DNA of 64,000 bases, taken from the NCBI GenBank assembly GCA_016932385.1, contig JAFGCY010000004.1:1-64000 (forward strand). The letters are read 5' to 3'. The notes under the pieces were generated by a model. That model did not search any database. It was given only the letters and a program-made list of their open reading frames with translations, and was not told where the DNA came from. The DNA comes from a bacterium (GTDB lineage Bacteria; 4484-113; JAFGCY01). The stretch's first letter is position 1. Every line of letters starts with the position of its first letter. Positions 25,322 to 33,896 of the stretch are shown in pieces. A program made the position numbers and the translations under genes.

Positions 25322-26479
25322 ATGCATCAGATATACCTGCCGCTGATCGTGGTTTTCTTACTCTGGGCCGGCCCGGTCCTCGCCGCGGATGGCCGGATCG
25401 ATCCTCCGCTGCGCGTCGTGCATTCCTGGACCGCCGAACTGCCGGTTGACCTGGCCACGCTGGTGCCGGCGCCCGGGTTGGGCCTGATCCTCGCCGTCAC
25501 CTGCGACGGCGACGTCTGCGCCTACGACTCAGAAGGAACTCAGCGTTGGATCTATGCCAGCGGCATTCTCGGCGTAGATGTCGAAGTGGCCGCCGACGGA
25601 CGGATCTGGCTGTTCGACGCGCCGGAGGTGGCGGTGCTGGACGCCGACGGCCGGGAAGTCTGGCGCCGGATCGTCGCGGAAACGCCGCCGCTGAAGCGGA
25701 TCCGCTACGCCGCGGCGACGCTGATCGACCCGAACAGCAGTACGGTCTGGGGTATCCAGTCGAACGGCGATTACGCCTGGGGCGTGCACGGGCTGGCACC
25801 ATCTACGCTGCTGTCGCGGCATCTACTGGGCGCAGGCGGGCAGTTCATTGTCGAAGCGACCGACTTCGACGAGTTGACGCAGGAGTTCATCGCCCTGGGA
25901 GCTGACGCCTATCTGAAATGGCGCTTCGACGCCACCCCTTACACCGAGCTGCCGATCAACGTGCAGTACGCCCGGCCGCGCGCGGACGGTTCGTTCCTGC
26001 TGGCGACCTGCACCCAGCCGGGTGAGTTGGGCGGGGAGCTCGGGCAGTACGGCCCGGTGGTCGCGGTCGGCGCCGACGGCCGGCTGGAATGGGAGTATCC
26101 CGAGTTGGCCTACCTGTTCGAGCCGGCGGCCGACGGGGATGGCTCCTGCCACCTGCTGCTGCCGGACTACACGATCCGCTGCATCGACCGCGACGGCACG
26201 GAACGCTGGGCCTACGGCTACAATCCGGCGCAGCGGCTCCACGCCTGCCTGACGCGGCCCAACGGCGGTGCGGTGGTGGTCACCAACGACTGGGACGCCG
26301 GCGCGCCGGATTATTCCGGTGAACTCCAGGCCGTGGCGGTCAGCAACACCGGCAAGCCCTGGGGCCCGTTCGTCCTGGTGGGCACGAGCCCGACCTATGG
26401 TTGCCTGGTTATGCAGGACGGGCTGTTGGTCTGCGGGGATTACCTGGGCCGGCTGGCGGCTTACCGCTGGGAGGAATAG
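25322..26479 (+). CDS. Secreted PQQ-like beta-propeller protein
   Basis: The 385-residue protein has a signal peptide (LIVVFLLWAGPVLAA) followed by at least five propeller strands with the PQQ-repeat pattern: CDGDVCAYDSEGTQRWIYAS, VAVLDADGREVWRRIV, AVGADGRLEWEYPELAY and RCIDRDGTERWAYGYN. Trp-containing GxxxW turns mark each blade. There are no obvious quinone-binding residues, so an enzymatic role is not supported; such proteins are often envelope scaffolds (BamB-like) or sensors. The ATG follows TAGTAT by 6 bases. A similar protein lies at 51221-52357. Confidence 0.8.
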   Translation: MHQIYLPLIVVFLLWAGPVLAADGRIDPPLRVVHSWTAELPVDLATLVPAPGLGLILAVTCDGDVCAYDSEGTQRWIYASGILGVDVEVAADGRIWLFDAPEVAVLDADGREVWRRIVAETPPLKRIRYAAATLIDPNSSTVWGIQSNGDYAWGVHGLAPSTLLSRHLLGAGGQFIVEATDFDELTQEFIALGADAYLKWRFDATPYTELPINVQYARPRADGSFLLATCTQPGELGGELGQYGPVVAVGADGRLEWEYPELAYLFEPAADGDGSCHLLLPDYTIRCIDRDGTERWAYGYNPAQRLHACLTRPNGGAVVVTNDWDAGAPDYSGELQAVAVSNTGKPWGPFVLVGTSPTYGCLVMQDGLLVCGDYLGRLAAYRWEE

Positions 26480-26482
26480 CCC

Positions 26483-27112
26483 TCAGTCGTCGAACAGGCG
26501 CGGGGTGACCAGCTCGCGCACCGGCTTGAAGCTGGTGCGGTGCAGCCGGCAGGGGCCGTGCTTCTTCAGCGCGGCGAGGTGCTCCTCGGTGGGATAGCCC
26601 TTGTGCTGTTCGAAGCCGTACTTGCCAAACTGGCGCGCGTATTGCTCCATGATGAAATCGCGCTCGACCTTGGCCAGGACACTGGCCGCCGCGACGCAGG
26701 CGATCTTGCGGTCGCCGCCGACGACGCACTCGACGCGGATGCCGCCGTTGATCCTGGGCGGGAAGTTGCCGTCGATCAGCACGGCATCCACCGGCATGCC
26801 CAGCTTGTCGACGGCGCGCGCCATCGCCTTGAGCGAGGCCTGCAGGATGTTGATGCGTTCGATTTCGCGCGGCTCGACGCGGAAGGTGGCGTAGGCCAGC
26901 GCCTGCTCCTTGATCTCGGCGGCGACCAGTTCGCGCCGGCGCCGGGTCAGCCGCTTGGAATCCATCAGCAGGTCGGGCAGCTTGTCGTAGCTCAGCACGA
27001 CCGCCGCCGCCACCACCGGCCCGGCCAGCGCTCCGCGGCCGGCCTCGTCGCAACCGGCGATGAACCGGTGGCCCGCCAGCTTCAGCGATTTTTCCAGTGC
27101 GCTTACTTTCAT
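26483..27112 (-). CDS. rnhB: Ribonuclease HII
   Basis: The 209-residue protein has the catalytic signature FIAGCDEAGRGALAGPVVAA near the N-terminus, then ILQASLKAMARAVDKL, DAVLIDGNF and VAAASVLAKVERDFIM with the later acidic residues. It ends in the usual basic YGFEQHKGYPTEEHLAALKK. It cleaves RNA in RNA-DNA hybrids and starts removal of single ribonucleotides from DNA. The ATG has a GGAG site about 9 bases upstream and a TATGAT about 40 bases upstream. It is convergent with the PQQ-like gene, 3 bases apart. Confidence 0.95.
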   Translation of the reverse strand: MKVSALEKSLKLAGHRFIAGCDEAGRGALAGPVVAAAVVLSYDKLPDLLMDSKRLTRRRRELVAAEIKEQALAYATFRVEPREIERINILQASLKAMARAVDKLGMPVDAVLIDGNFPPRINGGIRVECVVGGDRKIACVAAASVLAKVERDFIMEQYARQFGKYGFEQHKGYPTEEHLAALKKHGPCRLHRTSFKPVRELVTPRLFDD

Positions 27113-27171
27113 CGGAAGGGACTCCGTTACGCTAGATCGCCAGGGCGCTACTCAATCATAGACCATGCGCG

Positions 27172-27822
27172 CTAGGCGCTGAACCAGTAGTAATGCACCA
27201 GATGCTTGAGTTTGAGCCCGTCGTCGGTCTGCTGGAAGTAGAATTCCAGCGGCCCGGCGGAATCGATGAACACCACGGCGCAGTCGACGGCGACGTCGTC
27301 GGGCTGGGGCAGCAGGAACGCCGCGTCCTCGTTGAGCTCCATCCAGGTCACCAGGTTGTCGATGTGGTGCGTCAGCCGCTCGCGGGCCAGCTCGCTGTCG
27401 AGGATGAACACCGTCGGAATCAGCGACAGGCCGTCGGCGCCCTCCTCGGGCTCGAGCGGGGCGAACAGGGGCTTCTCCTGGCTGAGGTGCCGCTCGGCCA
27501 GCAGGAACTGGGCCAGGCGCGCATCGTCCAGCCACAGCTCGGGTACGGGACCGTCCGCCTGCCAGCGGTTGGTGATCACCAGCGCCACGCCCGGCTGCTC
27601 CCAGATGCAGCAGCCGTCGACCAGCGGGCCCAGCGCGCCGTAGTCGTCCGCGAGCAGCGCGCCGGCCACGGCGTTGGCCGCGCCCAAGGTCTCGAGGGCG
27701 GGCACGGGCTCCGCGGGTGCGCGAGCGCCGGTCGGCACACCCAGGGCGGGGGGTTGGTCGGCCTGGGCCAGGCCCGTGAAGCAAATCGACAGCAGGATCA
27801 GGCTCATTACATAGCGTCGCAT
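27172..27822 (-). CDS. Secreted protein of unknown function
   Basis: The 216-residue protein has a signal peptide (MSLILLSICFTGLAQA) and an otherwise soluble, acidic mature part. No family is recognised. Features are a CCIW dipeptide-Cys near residue 69, and segments such as LWLDDARLAQFLLAERHLSQ and ERLTHHIDNLVTWMELNEDA. It ends in aromatic LKLKHLVHYYWFSA. The ATG at 27822, 6 bases after TATAAT, gives the signal peptide; the longer frame would add 35 Arg/Ser/Pro-rich residues and is rejected. It lies before rnhB on the same strand but with its own promoter. Confidence 0.7.
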   Translation of the reverse strand: MRRYVMSLILLSICFTGLAQADQPPALGVPTGARAPAEPVPALETLGAANAVAGALLADDYGALGPLVDGCCIWEQPGVALVITNRWQADGPVPELWLDDARLAQFLLAERHLSQEKPLFAPLEPEEGADGLSLIPTVFILDSELARERLTHHIDNLVTWMELNEDAAFLLPQPDDVAVDCAVVFIDSAGPLEFYFQQTDDGLKLKHLVHYYWFSA

Positions 27823-27847
27823 GCCCTGATTATAACTAACCGCAGCG

Positions 27848-28543
27848 CTAGTCCGCGGCGGGCGGCAGGGGCGGCTGGCCGTCGAGCGGGTAGGTCTGCC
27901 ACAGCGCGGCGATGTCCACCAGTTCACCCAGGTCGGTGTGGATCTGGTCGAACTTGTCGATGTTCTGCTCCAGGCGGGCGATGTTCAGCGTGATGTAGCC
28001 CTCGTCGGTGCCGATCACCCCGACCAGCGCGGCCGCCATCTGCTGGTACTGGCGGATCGAGCCCTCGCCGGCCGGTCCGTTGCCCTGCGTCTCCACCAAC
28101 GCCAGGGCGATCGTGCGCTTGAGCTGAGCCAGCACGGACAGGCGCGAGGATTCGTCGGCGCGGTCGACCAGATAGCTGGCCGTGGCCTTCGCCACGCCGC
28201 TGGCCAGGGCGCCGGTCAGCTGCGTCTCGGTCAGGTTGCGCTCGACCTCGAGCACCTCCAACAACCCGTCGGTGTAGACCTTCAGCGCCGACCAGTCGCG
28301 CTGAGTGAAGCAGCAGTCCGCCAGCCGGTCGTAGTAATAGGCCAGCTCGCGGTAGGACTTGTAGTCGTTGCTGTCCTTGCTGGCGGCGCCGAAGTCGGCC
28401 ACCACCTGGGCGAAGGCCTGCCGCGCGCCCTTGAAATCGCCGGCCTGGTAGAGCGCTTCGGCCTCGCTGGCATCGATCACCGCGGCCCGGCAGGCCAGCG
28501 GAACAAGCCAGAGCATGAGCGCGATGATCAGCGTTCTTTGCAT
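27848..28543 (-). CDS. Periplasmic TPR-like helical protein
   Basis: The 231-residue protein has a signal peptide (LIIALMLWLVPLACRAA; a lipoprotein is possible but the site is weak). Helical repeats follow: SEAEALYQAGDFKGARQAFA, then YKSYRELAYYYDRLADCCF and VEVERNLTETQLTG-like segments. The first resembles a tetratricopeptide repeat. No catalytic motif is seen, so it probably makes protein contacts. The ATG at 28543 has GAGGTG upstream; a TATACT lies 15 bases before. It lies 25 bases from the next gene on the same strand. Confidence 0.72.
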   Translation of the reverse strand: MQRTLIIALMLWLVPLACRAAVIDASEAEALYQAGDFKGARQAFAQVVADFGAASKDSNDYKSYRELAYYYDRLADCCFTQRDWSALKVYTDGLLEVLEVERNLTETQLTGALASGVAKATASYLVDRADESSRLSVLAQLKRTIALALVETQGNGPAGEGSIRQYQQMAAALVGVIGTDEGYITLNIARLEQNIDKFDQIHTDLGELVDIAALWQTYPLDGQPPLPPAAD

Positions 28544-28614
28544 CCGCACCTCAAGAAGAGTATAGCAGCGCCGATGTTCACGCTCGACGCGCATTTGTGA
28601 GGTATGCTTTGGAC

Positions 28615-28965
28615 ATGGCTGACCGCGACTGGAATCCGGCGGGCGTCACGCCGGCGCAGGAGCGCTGGCTGACGTTCGCGGGCCTGGTAGCCTGCGCGGT
28701 GATCGTCTTTTTCGGGTTCCGCTGCGACATCCTGGCGGGCTGGATCAGTGCCAACGGCATCTTCCTGGTGTTCATCGTCTTGGGCGGCGTGATGCTTTTC
28801 ATCCTGGCGCTCTACGGCTTGATGAACTCGTTTCGGCTGCTGACCCGCGGCGGACGGAAACGCCGCAGTGATTACGTCGACTTGGGCTGGGGCGGGCAGG
28901 CACTGGGCCACTACACAGAGGCCGATGAGGATGACCTATGCGGGATCGGTCGTGGCGGCGACTAA
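28615..28965 (+). CDS. Small two-TM membrane protein
   Basis: The 116-residue protein has two hydrophobic helices (about 21-43 WLTFAGLVACAVIVFFGF and 52-73 LVFIVLGGVMLFILALYG). A basic loop (FRLLTRGGRKRRSD) and a Gly/Asp/Glu-rich tail follow, so the tail is probably cytoplasmic. No family is recognised. The ATG at 28615 is 6 bases after TATGCT. It is divergent from the TPR-like gene and 63 bases upstream of the B3/4 protein gene, which has its own -10 hexamer. Confidence 0.72.
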   Translation: MADRDWNPAGVTPAQERWLTFAGLVACAVIVFFGFRCDILAGWISANGIFLVFIVLGGVMLFILALYGLMNSFRLLTRGGRKRRSDYVDLGWGGQALGHYTEADEDDLCGIGRGGD

Positions 28966-29028
28966 GGCAGCGCGGATGGGCTGGCGATTGGCCGGATCAG
29001 ACGGCCGCTGCTGGTTTAAAATGATTTC

Positions 29029-29697
29029 ATGGCGATTGAGATTGTGAAGCTGATCGACGACCCGCGCCTGATCCTCGGCGTGGTGGAGACCGCCGGCGGC
29101 GAGGTCCGCGAGGCCAGCCCCGAACTCCAAGCCCTCGGCGCCGAGCTGCTCGCCTCGCGCGGCGGGGCGGATTACGCGATCCCCGAGGACAAGCGCCGCG
29201 CCGTGCGGCAATTGCTCAAGATCGGCGGGTTCTCGCCCAGCGGGCGCAACCGGCCCGCGCACGAGCTTCTCGTCCGCGACCTCCAGGAGCGCGGCGAGTT
29301 CCACCACATCAACAACGTGGTGGACGTCAACAACGTGATCTCGCTTGCGCACCTGCTGCCGATCAGCATCTTCGATACCGCCAAGCTTGGCGATACGCTG
29401 ACCGTGCGCATCGGTGAACCGGACGAGGGCTATGTCTTCAACCAGAGCGGGCAGTGGCTGGACGTCAAGCGCTGCATCGCCTGCTGCAACGGGCAGCCGC
29501 CGGGCGAGCCGGTCGGCACGCCGGTCAAGGACTCGATGGCGACCAAGGTTTTCCCCGGCGCGGGCGGGCTGTTGGGCGTCATTTACGGCAGCACCGACGG
29601 CTGGAGCCCCGCCGAACTGGCGGCGATCACCGAGGAGTTCGCCGACCTGCTGGTCCGCGAAACGGGCGGGACGCTGCTCCAGGCGGTCGTCGCCTAG
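29029..29697 (+). CDS. Free-standing B3/B4 tRNA-editing-domain protein
   Basis: The 222-residue protein resembles the B3/B4 domain of phenylalanyl-tRNA synthetase beta (PF03483). It has FHHINNVVDVNNVISLAHLL, followed by PISIFDTAKLGDTLTVRIG and DVKRCIACCNGQPPGEPVGTP-like motifs, then DSMATKVFPGAGGLLGVIYG. Stand-alone versions are thought to hydrolyse mischarged tRNAs. Here the domain covers nearly the whole protein. It has no signal peptide. The ATG is 6 bases after TAAAAT. Its stop is immediately followed, with no gap, by the opposite-strand parB stop. Confidence 0.82.
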   Translation: MAIEIVKLIDDPRLILGVVETAGGEVREASPELQALGAELLASRGGADYAIPEDKRRAVRQLLKIGGFSPSGRNRPAHELLVRDLQERGEFHHINNVVDVNNVISLAHLLPISIFDTAKLGDTLTVRIGEPDEGYVFNQSGQWLDVKRCIACCNGQPPGEPVGTPVKDSMATKVFPGAGGLLGVIYGSTDGWSPAELAAITEEFADLLVRETGGTLLQAVVA

Positions 29698-30576
29698 CTA
29701 GATCGGGTTTACGCCCTTGAGCAGGATGTCGAGGATCCGCTGCAGGTCGTCGGCGCCGTGGTAGGTCACCTGGATCGTGCCGGTGCCGCGCTGCTCGCTG
29801 ATCTTCACGCGCGTACCCAGGTGTTCGATCAGCTGCGACTCGGCGCGGCGCAGGGCCGCGGGCGCCGAGGGGATGCTGCCGCCCTTCTTGCGCGGGCGCT
29901 TCATCGGCTTGCGCTGGTTGGCCTCGGCGGCGCGGCTCTCCAGTTCGCGCACGCTCCAGCTCTCGGTCACGCACTGGGCGGCGATCGCCTCCTGGTGGTC
30001 GACCGGGAAGCTGAGTACGGCGCGGGCGTGGCCCGCCGTCAGCCGGCCGTCGCGCACCAGCCCCTGCACGGTGTCGGGCAGCTCCAGCAGGCGCAGCGTG
30101 TTGCTGACCGCCGGTCGCGACTTGCCGATTACCTGGGCCAGCTGTGTGGTGTTGTAGGCGAAGCGGTTCTGCAGCTCGCGCAGGGCTTCGGCGACCTCGA
30201 TGTCGTTGAGGTCGGTCCTCAGCAGGTTCTCCACCAGGGACAGTTCCAGGAGCTGGCGGTCGTCCACTTCGCGCACGATCGCGCGGATCGTGGTCTGGCC
30301 CAGGTCGCGCGTGGCGCGCAGGCGGCGTTCGCCGGCGATCAGCTGGAAGCGGCCGTTGAGTGTGGTCCGCACCGTCACCGGCTGTAACAGCCCCTGCGAC
30401 TTGATCGAGGCGGCCAGCTCGGCTAGTTCCTCCGGATTGAAATTGCGCCGTGGCTGGTAGGGGTTGGGATCGATCAAACCCACTTCCAGCTCGCGGATGA
30501 CCTCGCTGTCCAGCGGCGGCGCCGCCGCCGGAATCAGCTCCGCCAGTCCCTTGCCGAGTCCCCGGCGTTTGCTCAT
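29698..30576 (-). CDS. parB: Chromosome-partitioning protein ParB
   Basis: The 292-residue protein has the ParB N-terminal CTPase domain (VGLIDPNPYQPRRNFNPEE, LIAGERRLRATRDLG). The GERR motif binds CTP. An HTH follows (TTQLAQVIGKSRPAVSNTL), with a basic linker and a C-terminal dimerisation domain. It binds parS centromere sites, loads condensin and works with ParA in origin segregation. It overlaps parA by 4 bases. No canonical parS (TGTTTCACGTGAAACA) was noticed in the window, so the sites lie elsewhere. Confidence 0.96.
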   Translation of the reverse strand: MSKRRGLGKGLAELIPAAAPPLDSEVIRELEVGLIDPNPYQPRRNFNPEELAELAASIKSQGLLQPVTVRTTLNGRFQLIAGERRLRATRDLGQTTIRAIVREVDDRQLLELSLVENLLRTDLNDIEVAEALRELQNRFAYNTTQLAQVIGKSRPAVSNTLRLLELPDTVQGLVRDGRLTAGHARAVLSFPVDHQEAIAAQCVTESWSVRELESRAAEANQRKPMKRPRKKGGSIPSAPAALRRAESQLIEHLGTRVKISEQRGTGTIQVTYHGADDLQRILDILLKGVNPI

Positions 30577-31346
30577 ACTCGTTCCTCCATCCTTTCTCCT
30601 GCCAACTCCGCCGCCAGGGCCCGATAGGCCTCCGCACCCGGTCCCTGCGGGTCATGCAGGATTACGGGCAGGCCGTGGCTGGGAGATTCTGCCACACGGA
30701 CGCTCCTGGGCACCAGCGTCTTGAACACACGCCCCGGGAAGTTGGCGTTCACCTCGTCGACCACTTCCTTGCTCAGGCGCGTGCGGTTGTCATGCATCGT
30801 CAGCACGGCGCCGGCCAGCTGCAGCTCCGAATTCAGCGCGGCGCGGATGCGGCCGACGGTATCCAGCAGCTTGGCCAAGCCGGCCAGCGCGTAAAACTCG
30901 CACTGCACCGGAATCAACACCTCGTGCGCGGCGACCAACGCGTTCAGGGTCAAGAGCCCCAGGCTGGGCGGGCAGTCGATCAGCACGTAGTCGTAATCCA
31001 GCTGCGCCTTGTCCAGCGCACGCTTGAGCGCGTACTCGCGCGCCAGGGCGCTGACCAGTTCCAGCTCCGCCGCGGACAGATCGATATGGCTGACGGCGAT
31101 CAGCAGCCGCGCGACGGGCGTCTTGACGACGACTTCGTTGAGCGGCAGCCCATCGGAAATCACGTTGTAGATCGAGCGGCCCGGCTGCGCATCGACGCCC
31201 AGCCCGGCCGTGCAATTGGCCTGCGGATCAAGGTCGATCAGCAGCACGCGCGCGCCGCCGTCGGCCAGTGCCGCCGCGAGATTGAGCGCTGTGGTGGTCT
31301 TGCCCACTCCGCCCTTCTGATTGGCCACCGCGATGATTCGGGGCAT
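30573..31346 (-). CDS. parA: Chromosome-partitioning ATPase ParA
   Basis: The 257-residue protein has the deviant Walker A motif KGGVGKTTTALNLAAAL near the N-terminus, LLIDLDPQANCTAGLGVD, and later DYVLIDCPPSLGLLTLNAL. It is a Soj/ParA-type ATPase that forms gradients on the nucleoid for origin segregation. The ATG at 31346 is 6 bases after TATAAT and gives the expected length; the longer frame that extends over the hydratase gene is an antisense artefact. It is first in the parA-parB operon and divergent from the hydratase gene. Confidence 0.96.
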   Translation of the reverse strand: MPRIIAVANQKGGVGKTTTALNLAAALADGGARVLLIDLDPQANCTAGLGVDAQPGRSIYNVISDGLPLNEVVVKTPVARLLIAVSHIDLSAAELELVSALAREYALKRALDKAQLDYDYVLIDCPPSLGLLTLNALVAAHEVLIPVQCEFYALAGLAKLLDTVGRIRAALNSELQLAGAVLTMHDNRTRLSKEVVDEVNANFPGRVFKTLVPRSVRVAESPSHGLPVILHDPQGPGAEAYRALAAELAGERMEERV

Positions 31347-31425
31347 TAAGCGATTATAGCTTCCGGCGGCGCACCTGCCAGCCCAACGTGTACAATTGAA
31401 CCGATCAGCAGAGGGAGGCTGAAGT

Positions 31426-32223
31426 TTGAGCACAAGCAAGTACCTGAAGACGGTATTCGACACCGAGAGCGGCATCCTGACGATCGCCCTGGACCGCCAG
31501 GACAGCGAGAAAAACTCGATCGACTCGGGCATGATCGAGGCACTCCACGAGGTGCTGCACGCGGAGCGCGTCAAGCCTCGCGCCCGGGGCCTGCTGCTGG
31601 TCAGCGCCCACGAAAAGGTGTTCTCCACCGGCGCCGACATCGAAGGCGAGTTGAAGGACTTGAATTCGCTGGAGGCCTCGCTGTTCACCGCCGCGGGCCG
31701 CGAGGTGTTCAGCCTGCTGGGCCGGCTCACCTGCCCGACGGTGGCGCTGATCTCCGGCTTCGCGTTAGGCGGCGGCTTGGAGCTGGCGCTTAGTTGCGAC
31801 TTCCGAATCGGCGTGAAAACGGCGCGCTTCGGCCTGCCGGAGATCAACCTCGGCGTCATTCCCGGCTGGGGTGGCACGCAGCGCCTGCCGCGGCTGATCG
31901 GCCGGAGCCGCGCGCTGAAGATGATCCTGACCGGCGATCCGATCAACGCCGCCACCGCCCTGGAGTACGGCCTGATCGACGAACTGGTGGAAAGCTATAC
32001 GGACCTGCCCGCCGCCGGCGAGCAATTCCTCAAGAAGATCCTGCAGAAATCGCGCAGCGCCCTCGCCCTGGCCAAGCGCGCCGTCCACGAAGGCACGGCG
32101 ATGTCGCTGGAGGACGGCCTGACGCTGGAAAGCCAGATCTTCTCGGCGGCCTGGGGCACGGCGGATCGCGTCGAGGGCATCAACGCCTTCATCGAGAAGC
32201 GCCGGCCTGACTGGCAGGAGTAA
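31426..32223 (+). CDS. Enoyl-CoA hydratase/isomerase family protein
   Basis: The 265-residue crotonase-fold protein has the oxyanion-hole segments VFSTGADIEGELKDLNS and ISGFALGGGLELALSCDFRI. The catalytic glutamate region LPEINLGVIPGWGGTQRLPR is also present, with C-terminal helices. It hydrates or isomerises 2-enoyl-CoAs in fatty acid or amino acid degradation; the exact substrate is not readable. A TTG start with GGGAGG upstream fits. holA follows 12 bases after the stop and is probably in the same transcript. Confidence 0.9.
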   Translation: MSTSKYLKTVFDTESGILTIALDRQDSEKNSIDSGMIEALHEVLHAERVKPRARGLLLVSAHEKVFSTGADIEGELKDLNSLEASLFTAAGREVFSLLGRLTCPTVALISGFALGGGLELALSCDFRIGVKTARFGLPEINLGVIPGWGGTQRLPRLIGRSRALKMILTGDPINAATALEYGLIDELVESYTDLPAAGEQFLKKILQKSRSALALAKRAVHEGTAMSLEDGLTLESQIFSAAWGTADRVEGINAFIEKRRPDWQE

Positions 32224-32235
32224 GCCGGGACCAGC

Positions 32236-33192
32236 ATGCCGCGCCATTACATCATCGCGCGCGATCCCCTGATCATCGCGGAGGCGGTGGAGAAGCTGCT
32301 GGGGCCCGCGGCGGCCGTCGAGAAGCACCATGCCGCCGATCTGGACCTGGAGACGATCTTCAACCAGCTGGGCACGGCCGACCTGTTTGCCGCCGAGCGT
32401 TGTTTCCAGTACATCGATTTCCTGGACTTCAAGCTGCTCAGCAAGAAGGACAGCGACCGGCTGGCGGCGATCTTCGCCAAGCTGCCGGCCGAAACGACGC
32501 TGGTCTGTACCCAGGTACTGGAATACGCCACCCGCGGCGAGGAGACCAAGGCGCTGAACGGCCAGACCTACAAACGCTGGACGCTGGACGCTCCGGTCAC
32601 CGACCTGCGCCAGCTCAGCGAGGGCAGCCAGGCCGTCAACTGGCTTAAACAGCGCGCCCGCCAGCGTTATAACCTCGACATCGGCCCCAACCAGCTGACG
32701 CGGCTGTTGAACGCCAACGACGACCGCCCGGCACTGGTCGACGGCGAGCTGAAGAAACTGTGGATGCTCAGAAGCGAGGGCCAGGCGGGCCAGGTGGCGG
32801 ACGCGGAGATCACCGCGATCATCAGCCAGAATCCCGGCGCGCGGTTCTACGAGCTGGTCGACGCGATCCTGGGCGGCAATCCGCAGCTGTTCAGGAAGCT
32901 TGGCATCTGGTACAGCGCCGAGCCCGAGACTTACCGCCTGGTCAACGAGTTAAAGCGGCGGTTTCTGGGCCTGCTGGCGCTCAGCCGCGGCGAGCAGGTG
33001 ATGCCGCCGTTTCTGGCCAACCAACTCAGAAACGTGCAGCGCCGCTGGCCGGGGCCGCGGCTGGCGCTGGCCCTGCGCGGGCTAGCCGAGCTGGAGTACA
33101 ACCTGAAGTCCGGCCGCACGACCGGCGAGACTTCCAAAGCGGGTGAGTTTTCCGCGTTGCAGTTATACCTGGCCGGATTGGCCCGCGGCTAG
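32236..33192 (+). CDS. holA: DNA polymerase III subunit delta
   Basis: The 318-residue protein has the delta subunit layout. The N-terminal 110 residues form an AAA+-like domain (DLFAAERCFQYIDFLDF, LAAIFAKLPAETTLVC). A helical domain (NPGARFYELVDAILGGNPQL) and a C-terminal collar (LAELEYNLKSGR) follow. The subunit opens the sliding clamp during loading. The family is weakly conserved and identification rests on the LEYNLKSG and AGRFYELV-like motifs and length, so it is slightly less certain than others. Its stop shares CTAG with the convergent membrane protein gene. Confidence 0.82.
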   Translation: MPRHYIIARDPLIIAEAVEKLLGPAAAVEKHHAADLDLETIFNQLGTADLFAAERCFQYIDFLDFKLLSKKDSDRLAAIFAKLPAETTLVCTQVLEYATRGEETKALNGQTYKRWTLDAPVTDLRQLSEGSQAVNWLKQRARQRYNLDIGPNQLTRLLNANDDRPALVDGELKKLWMLRSEGQAGQVADAEITAIISQNPGARFYELVDAILGGNPQLFRKLGIWYSAEPETYRLVNELKRRFLGLLALSRGEQVMPPFLANQLRNVQRRWPGPRLALALRGLAELEYNLKSGRTTGETSKAGEFSALQLYLAGLARG

Positions 33193-33794
33193 TCTTCCTG
33201 CTCTTCTTGCGTATTCGGCAGCAGCAGGCAGACATCCCCTTCATCGACTTCGGCGATCGGCCGGCTGCGCGGTTGCCCGCCGCCGGACACCTGGCCCTTG
33301 GCCGCCGGACGTGCGGTCGGGCGCTTGACCCACTGCCGGGCCCGGGCGTGCCAGTAGAGCGCTTTGTACAGGTGGTAGAGCACGATCCCGTACAGCGCCC
33401 AAATCGCGACCAGTTCCAGCGCGGTCATGATTCCGCCGCCGAACTCCGAGATCTCGCCGCCCTGCCGGTAGAGGGTGAACTTGGCGTCGATCCGGGCGGC
33501 CAGATCGAAGGTCTTGACCATCAGGGGGTAGAGCGCGATCACCCCTGCGCCCCAGAGCGCCCAGCGCTGTAAGAACATCACGCACACGCCGATCAGAATG
33601 CTGCCCAGCGGGATCACGACCAGGTGGAGGAACACCAGCACGGAACCGAGGCCGGTGCGCGTCTGGGCGCCGATCTCCGCCCAGTTCAGCTCGAAGAAGT
33701 TCTGGATCAGCCAGACGACGGCCAGAATGAACAGGATCGCGGCCGGGAACTTGGCCCAGCGCCGCGCCGCGGAATGGTAGTCTCGTGGCTGCAT
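33189..33794 (-). CDS. Four-TM membrane protein of unknown function
   Basis: The 201-residue protein has four predicted TM helices, at about 15-32 (AAILFILAVVWLIQNFFEL), 50-70 (VLVFLHLVVIPLGSILIGV), 75-95 and 122-145 (ALELVAIWALYGIVLYHLY). A basic then acidic C-terminal tail (PTARPAAKGQV, VDEGDVCLLLPNTQEEQED) is probably cytoplasmic. No family is recognised. The ATG at 33794 has TAAAAT 8 bases upstream; a longer frame is unsupported. It shares its CTAG stop overlap with holA. Confidence 0.75.
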   Translation of the reverse strand: MQPRDYHSAARRWAKFPAAILFILAVVWLIQNFFELNWAEIGAQTRTGLGSVLVFLHLVVIPLGSILIGVCVMFLQRWALWGAGVIALYPLMVKTFDLAARIDAKFTLYRQGGEISEFGGGIMTALELVAIWALYGIVLYHLYKALYWHARARQWVKRPTARPAAKGQVSGGGQPRSRPIAEVDEGDVCLLLPNTQEEQED

Positions 33795-33843
33795 TCGCCT
33801 GTATTTTACCCCTTCGCCACGCTCCCGCAGGCTAAACCCAGAT

Positions 33844-33873
33844 AAAAAAGGGCCCCGGCCGCAGCCGGGGCCC
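33844..33873 (-). terminator. Rho-independent terminator of the cohesin-dockerin lipoprotein gene
   Basis: On the minus strand, GGGCCCCGGC pairs with GCCGGGGCCC around a 4-base loop and is followed by a T-run (plus-strand AAAAAA at 33844-33849). It lies about 25 bases beyond the stop codon at 33897. Confidence 0.9.
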
Positions 33874-33896
33874 AACTGAATCCGATCTAAATCGAA

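Noticed and set aside
30573-31955. ParA with a 203-residue N-terminal extension
   Set aside because: The extension is antisense to the enoyl-CoA hydratase gene; the start at 31346 has the TATAAT-6-ATG arrangement and gives the standard ParA length.
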